From: Vandiemenella viatica
Lineage: Eukaryota > Arthropoda > Insecta > Orthoptera > Morabidae
NCBI GenBank assembly: GCA_031002005.1
Contig: JARYHS010008074.1
Location: 266,229,930-266,293,929, forward strand
Length of the DNA stretch: 64,000 nucleotides
Reading direction: 5' to 3'
Each line of letters opens with the position of its first letter. The first letter of the stretch is position 1. This document shows, piece by piece, positions 24,283 through 34,447 of this stretch. The translations under genes were made by a program, and so were the position numbers. A model generated the notes under the pieces. The model was not told the origin of the DNA and did no database searches. It worked only from the letters and a program-made list of their open reading frames with translations.

Positions 24283-25680
24283 CTATGGATTTAGGAAGTC
24301 TGGGATGATGCGGCTTTTTAGTATCAGTGGTTTGATCTTTTCATATTCCTTATGTCCTTCTGCTAATAGGGGCATTCTCCTCACTAAAGATGGACCATTA
24401 TCTTTATTTCCGCTGTACACTTGTGACAGCTTCTTTTGTACTGGATGTTCCTTTAGAGCACTTGTACGGATAAGGTATTTGCTTGTAAGGAATTCTCGGC
24501 GAAGATGGAGGGGCATTTCTTTTGCTTCTACCAGAAGTGTGTTTGTCGGGCTTGAGATCATTGTTCCTAGACATAATCTTATAGCTCTGAATTGTACTCT
24601 ATCCAGTTTTTCTAGAACATGTTTTGGTGCATTCCCAAATAAAATACTTCCATAGTCTAGTACTGGGCGTATTAGGGAGCGATATAAGGTCAGTAAAGTT
24701 GTGTGATTTGCTCCCCACCACGTTCGAGTGATAGATCGCATTATGTTTAGTGCTTTCCCCACTTTCATTAGGATGTAATTTATGTGACGGCTCCATGTTA
24801 ATTTGCTGTCCAAATAAAGACCGAGTATTTTGGCTGAAGCTTCAATGTGGAAAGTATACGGTCCCAGGCAAATGACTGGTTCCTCGGGAGAATACCGTTT
24901 CTTTGTGAATACCACCACTGACGATTTGGCTAGTGAGAGCTTAAGTCCGTATTCGGATATCCAGTTGGATAACGCTGTTGCCGCCTCATTTAACCAACGA
25001 AACGTTAATTGCAGCGAAGGCGACATGGTGTAAATGCATATATCATCGGTGTATTGCACTATTTTAATGTGAGTGCCAAAGTTTTTTTCAAGATAAGTGT
25101 TGTAAATGGCGTATAACAGCGGGCTGAGAATAGATCCTTGAGGTATTCCTTTAGTTTGTTTCCTAGGCCCGAAAAGGGTATTATCTTGTTTTTGTATAAA
25201 TATCGTACGTTGACGGAGCATGTTGTAGATACTTTGACAGTATAAAGTGGGAATTCCCAATTCCTGCAGCTTTTTGAGCAGTATTGTTGGGGTTAAATTA
25301 TCATAGGCACCTGATATATCTAGGAATATAGCTGTTAAATATCCTTTTCCTGTGAAAGCCTTTTCTATGTCTGTGGTTAGGAGGGTAAGGTTATCTAATG
25401 TGCAATATCCCTTACGGAAACCAAATTGAGTCTTAGGTAGCAGATTATTGTGTTCCAGCCACCATTCTAGTCGTTTTACTATTCGTTCAAACGTTTTGGC
25501 GACACAGGATGTTAGAGTTATAGGACGATATGACGTAGCCTCATTGGGTTTTTTCCCCGGCTTTAAAATGGGTACAATAATATGCGTAGTCCAATCTTCG
25601 GGAATATTTCCTGACATCCCAATTGTGTTAAAGAGCTGGAGGAGCAGTTGTTTCGCATTACATGGCAAATTTGTAATCAT
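24283..25680 (-). pseudogene. I-type LINE copy A: reverse transcriptase
   Basis: A 465-codon minus frame with all RT boxes: HIIVPILKPGK and SYRPITLTSCVAKTFERIV, TQFGFRKGYCTLDNL, TAIFLDISGAYDNL (catalytic Asp), GIPQGSILSPLLYAIY, QYTDDICIYT (active-site box with TDD), LGLYLDSKLTW and the thumb. An upstream frameshift near 25750 separates it from the linker: the complement of 25760-25685 reads ELEIALKKSTNTAPGYNGI in the RT frame, the usual RT start. It is the longest intact frame in the window, but lacks its endonuclease and ORF1 body, so is not autonomous. Confidence 0.9.
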
Positions 25681-25681
25681 A

Positions 25682-26716
25682 CTATAGCGGATTCCGTTGT
25701 ACCCTGGTGCTGTATTTGTTGATTTTTTGAGGGCGATTTCTAATTCGTTTGCTTTGAAGGGTAGTAGGAAGCGCTCCAGTGAAAGGCTCTTGTAGTGGCG
25801 CTGGAGGCGATGCTACCGAAGGTGGAGCAATAATATCTGCAAATTCTTCGGTCCAGCAATATAGGGAGCGTGTCGGAATTTGTTTCTTTTTAAATTTGTT
25901 TATGGTTGCCCATATTTTTGATAGTGGTGTTGCTTTTGAGATTTTGGAACAGTAATTCTTCCAACTTTCCTTTTTCTGGTGTTTTAATGTCCATTTTACA
26001 GCAGCGTCGACCTTTTTGTAACCAATAAAATTTTCCCAGGTTGGAGACTGCTTATAATATTTCAACGCCAGTTTTCGCTTTGCTATCATCCTTCCACATT
26101 CAGGGTTCCACTGGTTGGCCTCTTCTTCTACTGCAAATCTGTTCTCTGCTGCTTCGGAGGTGGATTCGCAAGCTCGCTTCCTGGGAGTTCTTGTAGCCTC
26201 ATCCTCTTCCAATCTGCCATCCTCTGCAATGTCCATGACTACCGTTTCATCCATCAGCTGATTTGTTTTAACTACAGTTGCTTCGGCTCTACCTGTCGTC
26301 TGGTGGGTGTTTATACCGGGAGTCGTTGTAGGGTCGAGCGACGAAGTACTACATGGCCCCTCGCCTGTCTCCGGTATCTGATGTTGCTGGTGTTGCTGCT
26401 GCTGCGTGTGTTGTTGATGTTGTTGATGTTGTTGTTGTTGCAGCTGCTGTTGTTGCTGCTGTTGTTGTTGTAGATGCTGTATGTACTGCTGTTGTATGTG
26501 CTGTTGCTGGGGTTGCTGTTGGTGCTCCTTCGCTATGGTGGCTGGGGTATGTATTGGCTCCCCCATGCTGTTGGCTGCCTGAAACTGTGTTACTTCGTTG
26601 GTAGTAAGATTCACCGGTTGCGTTTGCAAGGTTACGTTACTGGAATATATCGTCTCTAAGGCTGTCTTAATTGTCTGCCCCGTGTCTAGCGGGACAGACA
26701 TTTTCGGTTGCACCAC
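25682..26716 (-). pseudogene. I-type LINE copy A: ORF1 start fused to ORF2 linker
   Basis: A 344-codon minus frame. The first ~190 residues look like an ORF1 N-terminus with a long Gln-rich stretch (about residues 65-115, from CTG/TTG-type repeats on the + strand). From about residue 205 it reads NPECGRMIAKRKLALKYYK, ENFIGYKKVDAAVKWTLKH, KESWKNYCSKI and FADIIAPPSV, the linker that precedes RT in ORF2 of such LINEs. The zinc-knuckle half of ORF1 and the whole endonuclease are absent, so an internal deletion has fused the two ORFs in frame. It could be mistaken for a host poly-Q protein. Confidence 0.75.
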
Positions 26717-26887
26717 TGATTTGTCTATTTGATTTCTGTTAGGTTCTCGTTAGATTCTAAAATATAACTGTTTCACTCCGGGATTCACACTCCTCATAGA
26801 CTCACTAAATAAACAACTCAACTAGCAATCGCACTCGCGGGCCGCTGTTCGAGGAAGTTACTTCCTCGGCTGCTCGGGAGGAACTGC

Positions 26888-27779
26888 CCCTTCAGCATTC
26901 CCCAAAGGAAGAAATCTGGCGCAGTCATGTCCGGAGAAAGCGCCGGCCAAAGCACTGGTCCCCCATGACCAATCCATTTGTTCGGAAATCGGCGATTTAA
27001 AATATCGCGGACTTCATGCGCAAAATGTGCGGGGCAGCCATCATGTTGATACCACATTGTTAGGCGGTCCTGTAGAAGGACATCTTCCAGCAAAACTGGG
27101 AGCTCAGTTATCAAAATTGGCTGTACTTTTCGGCATTAAGGTTTCCGTCGATAAAGTAAGGACCGATCAGATGATCTCCCATAACACCGCACCAAACATT
27201 GACGCTCCATGGTCGTTGATGATCCACTTGACGTATCCAATGTGGATTTTCTTCAGCCCAATAGTGCATGTTATGGTGGTTGACGTGGCCACGATTGGTG
27301 AAACTTGCTTCATCCGAGAAAAGGATCTTTGAAACGAAGTCACGGTTGTTGTTCACTTCTTGCAGAACCCAGTTGCAAAAGTTCACTCGATTTTGGAAGT
27401 CTTCCCCATGAAGTTCCTGATGTAATGACACGTGATACGGATGGAATTTATGCAGGTGGAGAATTCGCAGGATACTTCGTCTGGAAATTCCTGACATCCG
27501 TTCAAGTTGTCGAGAACTTATGTGTGGATTGACTTCAACAGCAGCCAAAATATTCGCTTCGTTGTCTTCGTCTGTGACCGATCGTCCTCGAGCTCTGCTT
27601 CGTTTCACGCTGCCAGTACCCATAAATAAGTTGACAGTCCGACGAAAAGTCATGGGACTTGGATGATGCAGATCCGGATACCTCTCAGCGTATAAAGCAC
27701 ACGCAGCGATAGCATTGCGACCAGCTTCACCGTACACAAGAACCATTTCAACTTTTTCCGCCATTGTAAGTCGCACCAT
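26888..27779 (-). pseudogene. DD41D transposase, N-terminal part
   Basis: The frame 27779-27111 starts MVRLTMAEKVEMVLVYGEAG and covers the helix-turn-helix (HISSRQLERMSGISRRSILR) and the first catalytic Asp (ILFSDEASF). A one-base deletion near 27115 shifts the frame; 27114-26888 continues with LITELPVLL, the second Asp (WYQHDGCPAHF) and the third (ALSPDMTAPDFFLWGMLKG). Forty-one residues lie between the second and third Asp, a DD41D spacing (known for rosa-like elements), not DD34D or DD34E. The protein is cut after GMLKG by the inserted I-type LINE. It would cut and paste the element at TA sites, but is inactive because of the frameshift and insertion. Confidence 0.88.
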
Positions 27780-28158
27780 TCTGATGGAGCTACCGTCAAA
27801 TCAAAATTACAACTAATTGCCAAACTTGTCCGGTGTCATGTTTTGATGTTCCAAGCCTCGTCATATCCTTTAAAATTACCTTCCATTACAGCGCCATCTG
27901 TGAGGCTAACAGAAAAGTGAGTTAAGCAAACTATTTTTATTTTTTCATGAGGAATCCGAATCTTCAAAAAAAATAGGGGTTCCCATTTAAAAGAATTAAG
28001 TTGACCTTGTTGTAACGACAACAGCGCCACCTGTGAAAAAACCAATATCACATAATTGTAGCCCCCTACTGTACGATTATTTTTTATATAGGTTATTGTT
28101 TGTTAAAATGCTTTCTTTCCAAAATATTTCCAGCAAACATATTAAATGCCCCACCCTG

Positions 28159-28830
28159 TATGTTAAAAAATAATAGGGCTAGCACACTTCCTTGGGGTAG
28201 ACCATTCTTCTGTGATCTCTAACGGCTGCGCTGTCCTTGGAAGTCAACAAAGAATCTGCGGTTCTGCAGAAGAGTAGCAATGAACTTACTAAGACTGAAA
28301 TTCCTGGTCAGATTGTAGAACTTGACTAGTATTAGCTGATGGTTGATGGTGTCATACGCTGCTGACAAATCAACAAATACCACCCCTGTTACCTTACAAG
28401 TTTCAAATCTATCTTCTATAAACTGCGCGATATTTAGAAGTTGTCCTGTGCAACTTTTACCCGGGTGGAATCCAGCTTGTTCAGGTATAAGCAAAGGATC
28501 AACTACAGCCAACAGCCGGTTTAAGATAATTCTTTCAAGCAGTTTGTAGAGGCAACATAAAAGTGCAGCAGGTCTAAAATTCTTTGGACTGTATCCTTCT
28601 TTGCCAGGTTTAAGCAAGGCGATCACTTGGCTCTTCCGCCATATCTTTGGAATTTGACATTTACTCACAGTTATTAAAGAGCTGAGGCATCCACTTCGTT
28701 GTTGTTAGACCAAAGTGCTTATTTTGTTCTGTCCTAATCAGTGCTGCCAGCCTCTTGGCTTTGAATATCCGTAGATGGCCACTAAAATTTCTGTAGATTG
28801 GGTTCAAAAATCCGGAGACTCACTAACTAA
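28159..28830 (-). pseudogene. Second LINE: first half of RT
   Basis: The minus frame 28668-28219 has KSQVIALLKPGKEGYSPKNF and RPAALLCCLYKLLERIILNR, PEQAGFHPGKSCTGQL, VVFVDLSAAYDTINHQL (catalytic Asp) and ends by frameshift near 28219. The next frame gives GLPQGSVLALLFFNIY up to the DNA-transposon insertion site at 28158. Upstream (28830-28670) a degraded RTEQNKHFG...TTTKWMPQLFNN segment is readable. It is continuous with 20107-19036 once the transposon is excised. Confidence 0.85.
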
Positions 28831-29050
28831 AAGACTAAAACAATAATTATTGAAGAGAGAGTTAAAATTAAGAATATTTTTTATTTCCATGTCTTTAAAA
28901 TTCGAAATACAAAATAATATTCTACGTTGAAAGTAAGAAATATCTCTGAACATGTTTTATACAGTGTCACTTTCATCGCTGCTGCTGCTGTGCCTACTCT
29001 TTTTTTTTTAGGGGGGGGGGCGAGGAACTATACATTATCTATCGTCTATG
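28831..29050. other. Junction stretch between two LINE pieces
   Basis: A short AT-rich sequence followed by a T/G homopolymer run (about 29000-29020). No coding similarity; it marks the boundary of the I-type LINE copy B with the second LINE. Confidence 0.4.
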
Positions 29051-29893
29051 TTACATTAAATTTAGCATATCTTCAGTAACAGGAAATGTTACTGCCAACA
29101 CTTTGACTCTCGGATATTGGTTAAACCTTCTCTGAAGGCACTGCTTTGTAAGGTATTGGGACCAGTCGGTTCTATTGACGTTCCATCTGATTGTTGGATG
29201 AGCTGCAGTTTCTTTGGTTAGTGGGCATCCGATATTTAAAAGTATCGGATAGTGGTCTGTTCTCAATTAATCATTGAGCACTCTCCATGTCGCTATGGTT
29301 GCCAGATTGGGGGAGCAGAGAGTTAGGTCCACTGCCGAGTAGGATCTTCCTGGTGATGGGACCATTGTTGGGCTGCCGTCGTTTACTATTACCAGATTGT
29401 TGTCTTCTGCCATATCCTTAATTGTCGATCCTCTCAGGTCGTTGTAGTGACAGCCCCAGCTCTGATTATGTGCGTTAAAATCGCCGGCCAGAATCATTGG
29501 TGAGTTTATTTGTCCGATAAGATTTGTCCAGTGATTTTTGTTTTTGGGCAGCAGTAGATGGAAATGATGTTGACTGGGTGGTTCGTATCCGTATTGCTAC
29601 TGCTTGAAAGGGTAATTTGCCCAAATTGAGATTAATCAGTTCGTGTGGAATATTCTGTTGCACCAATATCGCCACTCCTCCTCTACCGTCCAGTCTGTCA
29701 TTCCTGTACACCTTGTGCTTTTGAAACTGACCTCTTTATTTGGTTTGAACCATGTTTCTGACAGTATGGCTATGTCGATATTGTTTTGAGTGAGTGCTGA
29801 AATTAGGCTTTCTCTGTTCGCCCAAACTGATCTTCCATTCCATTGTAAGATACTTAGATATTGGGATACCGTGTTGTTATTTTTCTTATCCAT
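29051..29893 (-). pseudogene. I-type LINE copy B: endonuclease
   Basis: Minus frames 29893-29636, 29711-29475, 29497-29267 and 29266-29051 together give the AP endonuclease of a LINE ORF2: LQWNGRSVWANRESLI, DIAILSETWF (catalytic Glu), DGRGGVAILVQ, LAGDFNAHNQSWG (Asp/Asn), SYSAVDLTLCSPN and TDHYPILLNI (final His). Several frame changes and at least one stop (between VLND and MRTDHYP) break it. The enzyme nicks target DNA for reverse transcription. Confidence 0.85.
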
Positions 29894-30066
29894 TGTTATT
29901 ACTTCTTTGGTTACTTTCTTATTATTATGTTAAAGGGCTCCTTTTGTTTTAGTTGTTAGGTTGAGTTGTTCCAGGATGGGGTTGAGCTTCTAATATATAT
30001 TGATCCTGAGATATTGGAGGGCCCTGAGGGAAGTCCATTAATGTAGTGGCAATAAGGTCTCTGATG

Positions 30067-31680
30067 TTATGTGGTAAGTAACCGGAGGATGCCATTTGTA
30101 AGATCACTATGATCAAGTTTTGTATCTTTTCTACTAGATATTCGTTTGCTGTTTGGGCTATAGGGATTATTAGTAATAGGGAATGCTGGTTGAGTTGATG
30201 CCCTCATAAGAAGTTCTTGCGGGACCTGAGAAGCATTTCTGTGGGTAGTTTGTTGTGTGTCTCTAGGTGGCCAGTTATGATCTTTACCATTGTTGTCTCT
30301 TCTGACCATTGGTTTCTGTTGGCGGGGTGGAGGGCCTTCTGATCGATTTTGAATCTTTAGATTTTTTTTTTTTAACTGCTTTACGTCTCCTATAACTACG
30401 AGGTCTTTAGAGACGGGAAAGGATGGGGGGCAAGGAATGGGCAGGAATTCGGCCATGGCCTTTTGAAGGAAGCATCCCGGCATTCACCTGGAGTGATTTG
30501 GGGAAACCATGGAAAACCCAAATCTGGATGCCCGGACGGGGATTCGAACCGCCATCCTCCCGAATGCGAGGCCAGAACATTAGCCGTTACACCACCACGC
30601 TCGGTGAATCTTTAGAGGGGCCGTTGGTGGTGGGTTCAGGGTATTCTGAACTGTGGTTGGAACTGTTATAACTTTGTTTGTAGCTCTAATCATAGAAGGG
30701 TTGGTTGATTGATTATAAAATGTTCTCTCTCTATTCTGTGTCAAATGTTCGGTTGTTATCGTGGCATAAGTTTTTTGTTCGATGTTTGCTAGCACCTCCT
30801 GGTAAGATATTCCCTCGTTAGCTCTTTTCCTATTTATCTGTAGTTGTTTTTGGTACTGAGGGCAGGTGCAGTCAGTGGAGAGATGGGGCCCGTCACAATG
30901 GGCACAAGTAGGTGGTCCAGAATTTTTACATTCTGTGAATGGGTGGTTTGCAGAACAATGGCTACATCTAGGTTGACTCCGACATTGTTTACTGTTATGA
31001 CCGTACCTCAAACATTGGAAACATTGAAGCACCGAAGGGATGTACGGTTCTACCGGGCATCTTACTCCATGGATTATCACGTATTCTGGACAGCCTTGCG
31101 CTTTGAAAGAAATTGCACAAACTGGGATGGGTCTTCTCTGGTCTCTATCGGTATCACTTGTATTTTTGGTGAATCGCCTTATTCGTACTACTTGAACGTC
31201 TCATCTTATCATTTCCATTATCTCTTCTTCCGTTAGTGAAATGTCTAAATTTCTTATATTGCCTTGGCGGGTTGTTAAGGAAATGGGGATGTAAGCTTCC
31301 ATGTTGTGCATAGGGAAAATTTTGCTTTGGGCTAGGGCGTTAGCACTCGGTCCGGAAATTGTCTCGATTCTAATTCGGTTTCTGCCTGACTTAGTAATGT
31401 TCACTATGTTTTTGGTTACTAATTCACCTTCTTGGTGGATCAGCTTGCCGACTGCCATGGGATGTAGTCTACCAACGTTGCTCACTTTGCTTTCTACAAA
31501 AATGATATACGGGCCACCGTCATACCATTCATATTTGTTCGCTATTTTTACCACTGGGCCAGCGCTAGGTCGTTGATCACTTACCGAAGTCGGTACTGGG
31601 GTAATGTTGCTTCCTGTTGCCGGTGTTGCTGCGGTGAGCTGCTGATGTTGGTTTCTGCCAACTTCCACCCTTGGAAGTTT
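30067..31680 (-). pseudogene. I-type LINE copy B: ORF1 with CCHC knuckles
   Basis: The minus frame 31668-31201 is the ORF1 middle (KYEWYDGGPYIIFVESK, VGKLIHQEGEL, SGRNRIRIETISG). The frame 31080-30580 holds three cysteine/histidine knuckles (CFQCLRYGHNSKQC, CSHCSANHPFTEC, CAHCDGPHLSTDC), the nucleic-acid-binding part of Gag-like ORF1. The frame 30483-30067 is its C-terminus. The change from 31201 to 31080 is a frameshift, and a SINE insertion (30413-30608) interrupts the end. A degraded N-terminal segment continues up to 32019. It would form the RNP with element RNA. Confidence 0.85.
30404..30617 (-). repeat. SINE family 2 inserted in ORF1, 9-bp TSD
   Basis: Minus-strand SINE 30608-30413 flanked by the TSD TCTTTAGAG (30404-30412 and 30609-30617). 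Its tRNA-like head has an A-box-like GTGGTGTAACGGCTAATG and a B box GGTTCGAATCC (complement at about 30545). The body is GGGTTTTCCATGGTTTCCCC, AAATCACTCCAGG, AAAAGGCCATGGCCGAATTCC. Same family as the copies at 47.2, 47.8 and 49.2 kb. Confidence 0.9.
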
Positions 31681-32224
31681 CTCAGAGCTGTCGGCTGCTG
31701 TTGTGTTGTCGATGTCTCAGAGCAGGCGCTTGTTGGACTGCTTTTGTAGAGGCATTTCTTCTTCTAGTGATGGTAGCACTTTTGTGGAGTTGTCTAAGTT
31801 TAACACTGTGTTCAATGCTTCACCGACTACCTCTCCTATGTTGGAGCCTATATCGTTCTCGTTAACTGCACTACCGACAGGGAAGCCGATTGGGCCCCAT
31901 TGTCCATAATCTCCACCAAATATGGTGGAGATTATGTTATCTGTAGAACTTAGATTGTCGCTGTTGCACTGGTAGTTAAATTTAGTAGTCACTTTTAGTT
32001 CACGTAGAAATATTTCCACCTGTTACTCGTAAGTTGTCTGAAGAACTTAATGTGGCGCACTCACCTGTAAATAAGCTTCACTCGCTGACTGATGGAAATT
32101 AAAATTAATTACTCAAAAGCTTTAAAAAGTCAGTCTGTTCACCATAGTAAACTATTTCACTCACTAAAACGAGAATAATCGAATTAATATAACGTTTTTG
32201 GAGCGACAGAATACAAAGCGTGTT

Positions 32225-32790
32225 TGTGGCGAGACAGTATAAAAAACCATGTGTGTGTTCGTGTTGAGCGGTGGAATCAGGACGATCCGATTGTTGAAAG
32301 TGTGACGCGAGATGCAAGTTGGATTGTCGAAGGCAGTCTGTGACTCGCTGTCTTGGAGGTCAGTCACGGTTGGTTGCGCGCGGCAGTGATTGTTTGGCGG
32401 TGCGTTCTGGCACTATCGTGTGGACCAGATGAAACATTATAAGTACGCCGCAGTCATGCAGATAAACTGCAGTGTTTCGTAAATAGCAGTGAACTTGTGG
32501 TCGTCGAACTAAAGCATCCAAACCAAGTGATAGAAGTGTAGCTCAGAACTTGCAGTTTGTAGGAGAAGAAGTCCTGAATAGCCTTTACATACGGTCAAAT
32601 TATAATCGTTGGTGGTGGTGGCTTAGTAATTGTACGTTCGGTGAATAAATCGAATGATTATCTATTTGGCGACTTTGTGAATTATTAGTAGAAGAACCTG
32701 CAATCCTTTGATACCTAAACGAACAACAATTACCCCACCCCAAGCTGCTAGTGCATTATCGCTGCCAGCAGACGCCACTTTATCGTTACA
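32225..32790 (+). repeat. LTR 1 of the miniature LTR element
   Basis: 566 bp, TG...CA ends. It differs from LTR 2 and 3 at a few bases (for example GATGCAAGTTGG against GATGCGAGTTGG, GCCGCAGTCATG against GCCGCCGTCATG). Confidence 0.9.
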
Positions 32791-33054
32791 TGGCGACCGT
32801 GACAGGACAAAGATGTTTGGTGGATTTTGGACATTATTTTAAATGGGTCATTTCTGTTGTAAACTAACATTGTTCTAACACTGAAATGTAATAGAAGATA
32901 TGTATTTAGTTGACCACCACCACCTTTAGAAGTAAGAATTTGGTACAGATATCGAGACTCATTCAAGACAATACTGTCTCTATGAGTTGTTGGGTTTAAA
33001 TTTTGCCATTGCAAACCAGTATTTCCAAATAGGAAAAATTAACCCAAGGGGGGT

Positions 33055-33610
33055 TGTGGCGAGACAGTATAAAAAACCATGTGTGTGTTCGTGTTGAGCG
33101 GTGGAATCAGGACGATCCGATTGTTGAAAGTGTGACGCGAGATGCGAGTTGGATTGTCGAAGGCAGTCTGTGACTCGCTGTCTTGGAGGTCAGTCACGGT
33201 TGGTTGCGCGCGGCAGTGATTGTTTGGCGGTGCGTTCTGGCACTATCGTGTGGACCAGATGAAACATTATAAGTACGCCGCCGTCATGCAGATAAACTGC
33301 AGTGTTTCGTAAATAGCAGTGAACTTGTGGTCGTCGAACTAAAGCATCCAAACCAAGTGATAGAAGTGTAGCTCAGAACTTGCAGTTTGTAGGAGAAGAA
33401 GTCCTGAATAGCCTTTACTACGAAATCGTTGGTGGTGGTGGCTTAGTAATTGTACGTTCGGTGAATAAATCGAATGATTATCTATTTGGCGACTTTGTGA
33501 ATTATTAGTAGAAGAACCTGCAATCCTTTGATACCTAAACGAACAACAATTACCCCACCCCAAGCTGCTAGTGCATTATCGCCGCCAGCAGACGCCACTT
33601 TATCGTTACA
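33055..33610 (+). repeat. LTR 2 of the miniature LTR element
   Basis: 556 bp. It carries its own replacement (CTTTACTACGAAATCG in place of CTTTACATACGGTCAAATTATAATCG), so it is not a simple assembly copy of LTR 1 or 3. Confidence 0.9.
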
Positions 33611-33875
33611 TGGCGACCGTGACAGGACAAAGATGTTTGGTGGATTTTGGACATTATTTTAAATGGGTCATTTCTGTTGTAAACTAACATTGTTCTAACA
33701 CTGAAATGTAATAGAAGATATGTATTTAGTTGACCACCACCACCTTTAGAAGTAAGAATTTGGTACAGATATCGAGACTCATTCAAGACAATACTGTCTC
33801 TATGAGTTGTTGGGTTTAAATTTTGCCATTGCAAACCAGTATTTCCAAATAGGAAAAATTAAACCCAAGGGGGGT

Positions 33876-34442
33876 TGTGGCGAGACAGTATAAAAAACCA
33901 TGTGTGTGTTCGTGTTGAGCGGTGGAATCAGGACGATCCGATTGTTGAAAGTGTGACGCGAGATGCGAGTTGGATTGTCGAAGGCAGTCTGTGACTCGCT
34001 GTCTTGGAGGTCAGTCACGGTTGGTTGCGCGCGGCAGTGATTGTTTGGCGGTGCGTTCTGGCACTATCGTGTGGACCAGATGAAACATTATAAGTACGCC
34101 GCCGTCATGCAGATAAACCTGCAGTGTTTCGTAAATAGCAGTGAACTTGTGGTCGTCGAACTAAAGCATCCAAACCAAGTGATAGAAGTGTAGCTCAGAA
34201 CTTGCAGTTTGTAGGAGAAGAAGTCCTGAATAGCCTTTACATACGGTCAAATTATAATCGTTGGTGGTGGTGGCTTAGTAATTGTACGTTCGGTGAATAA
34301 ATCGAATGATTATCTATTTGGCGACTTTGTGAATTATTAGTAGAAGAACCTGCAATCCTTTGATACCTAAACGAACAACAATTACCCCACCCCAAGCTGC
34401 TAGTGCATTATCGCCGCCAGCAGACGCCACTTTATCGTTACA
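33876..34442 (+). repeat. LTR 3 of the miniature LTR element
   Basis: 567 bp. It shares the GCGAGTTGG and GCCGCCGTC variants with LTR 2 but the longer CATACGGTCAAATTATAATCG form with LTR 1, and has a one-base insertion (AAACCTGCAG). Confidence 0.9.
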
Positions 34443-34447
34443 GTGTT

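Larger units (their letters stand above)
20722..26887 (-). mobile_element. I-type LINE (copy A) with RNase H
   Basis: Inserted in the DD41D transposase. The 5' end lies near 26887 (complement CAGTTCCTCCCGAGCAG), with a leader to 26716. A fused ORF1/linker frame (26716-25682), RT (25680-24283), RNase H (24276-23461) and C-terminus (21117-20970) follow. The 3' end is an A-rich AATAAATAAAATAAAAATG tail at about 20722-20740. A hAT element (21126-23452) splits the C-terminal coding region. RNase H plus the CCHC-type ORF1 of its relative at 29-32 kb suggests the I clade. A TSD was not resolved. Confidence 0.8.
20106..28160 (-). mobile_element. DD41D Tc1/mariner-superfamily transposon with long TIRs
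   Basis: The termini CAGGGTGGGGCATTTAATATG (20108) and its complement ending at 28158 are flanked by TA (20106-20107 and 28159-28160), the Tc1/mariner target. The inverted repeats are long, about 280 bp near-identical up to GATGGCGCTGTAAT, with similarity resuming (GGAAGGTAATTTTAAAGGAT) after about 95 extra bp on the left. The transposase runs on the minus strand from 27779. The element is about 1.9 kb without its 6.2 kb LINE insertion (about 20722-26887). Confidence 0.9.
29051..32100 (-). mobile_element. I-type LINE (copy B): ORF1 and endonuclease only
   Basis: The minus-strand 5' half of an I-type LINE: ORF1 (about 32019-30067) and endonuclease (29893-29051), ending early in the linker (RWNVNRTDWSQYLTK, then PVTEDMLNLM). 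RT and RNase H are absent. It sits between the two pieces of the second LINE. Loss of the 3' half is unusual for LINEs, which normally lose the 5' end. A SINE is inserted in ORF1 at 30413-30608. The exact 5' limit was not resolved. Confidence 0.75.
32220..34447 (+). mobile_element. Miniature LTR element, LTR-body-LTR-body-LTR
   Basis: Three near-identical ~560-bp LTRs (32225-32790, 33055-33610, 33876-34442), each TGTGGCGAGACAG...TATCGTTACA, separated by two ~265-bp bodies. Each body starts with a primer-binding-site-like TGGCGACCGTGACAGG directly after the LTR and ends with a purine tract AACCCAAGGGGGG before the next LTR. The whole array has the 5-bp TSD GTGTT (32220-32224 and 34443-34447). 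There is no gag or pol, so it is a non-autonomous TRIM-like element. TATA-like GTATAAAAAACC lies near each LTR start and AATAAA further in. The tRNA-Arg identity of the primer is an inference from memory of insect Ty3/gypsy elements. Confidence 0.92.

Noticed and set aside
26353..26604. Val/Ala-rich + strand frame of 83 codons
   Set aside because: Antisense shadow of the Gln-rich segment of the LINE ORF1 frame.
25682..26716. A host poly-Gln transcription-factor-like gene
   Set aside because: The second half is a LINE ORF2 linker followed by RT and RNase H; the frame belongs to the I-type LINE.
32748..33834. Two identical 88-codon minus-strand frames (32748-33014 and 33568-33834)
   Set aside because: They are antisense through the LTR end and body of the miniature LTR element; identity follows from the repeated DNA.
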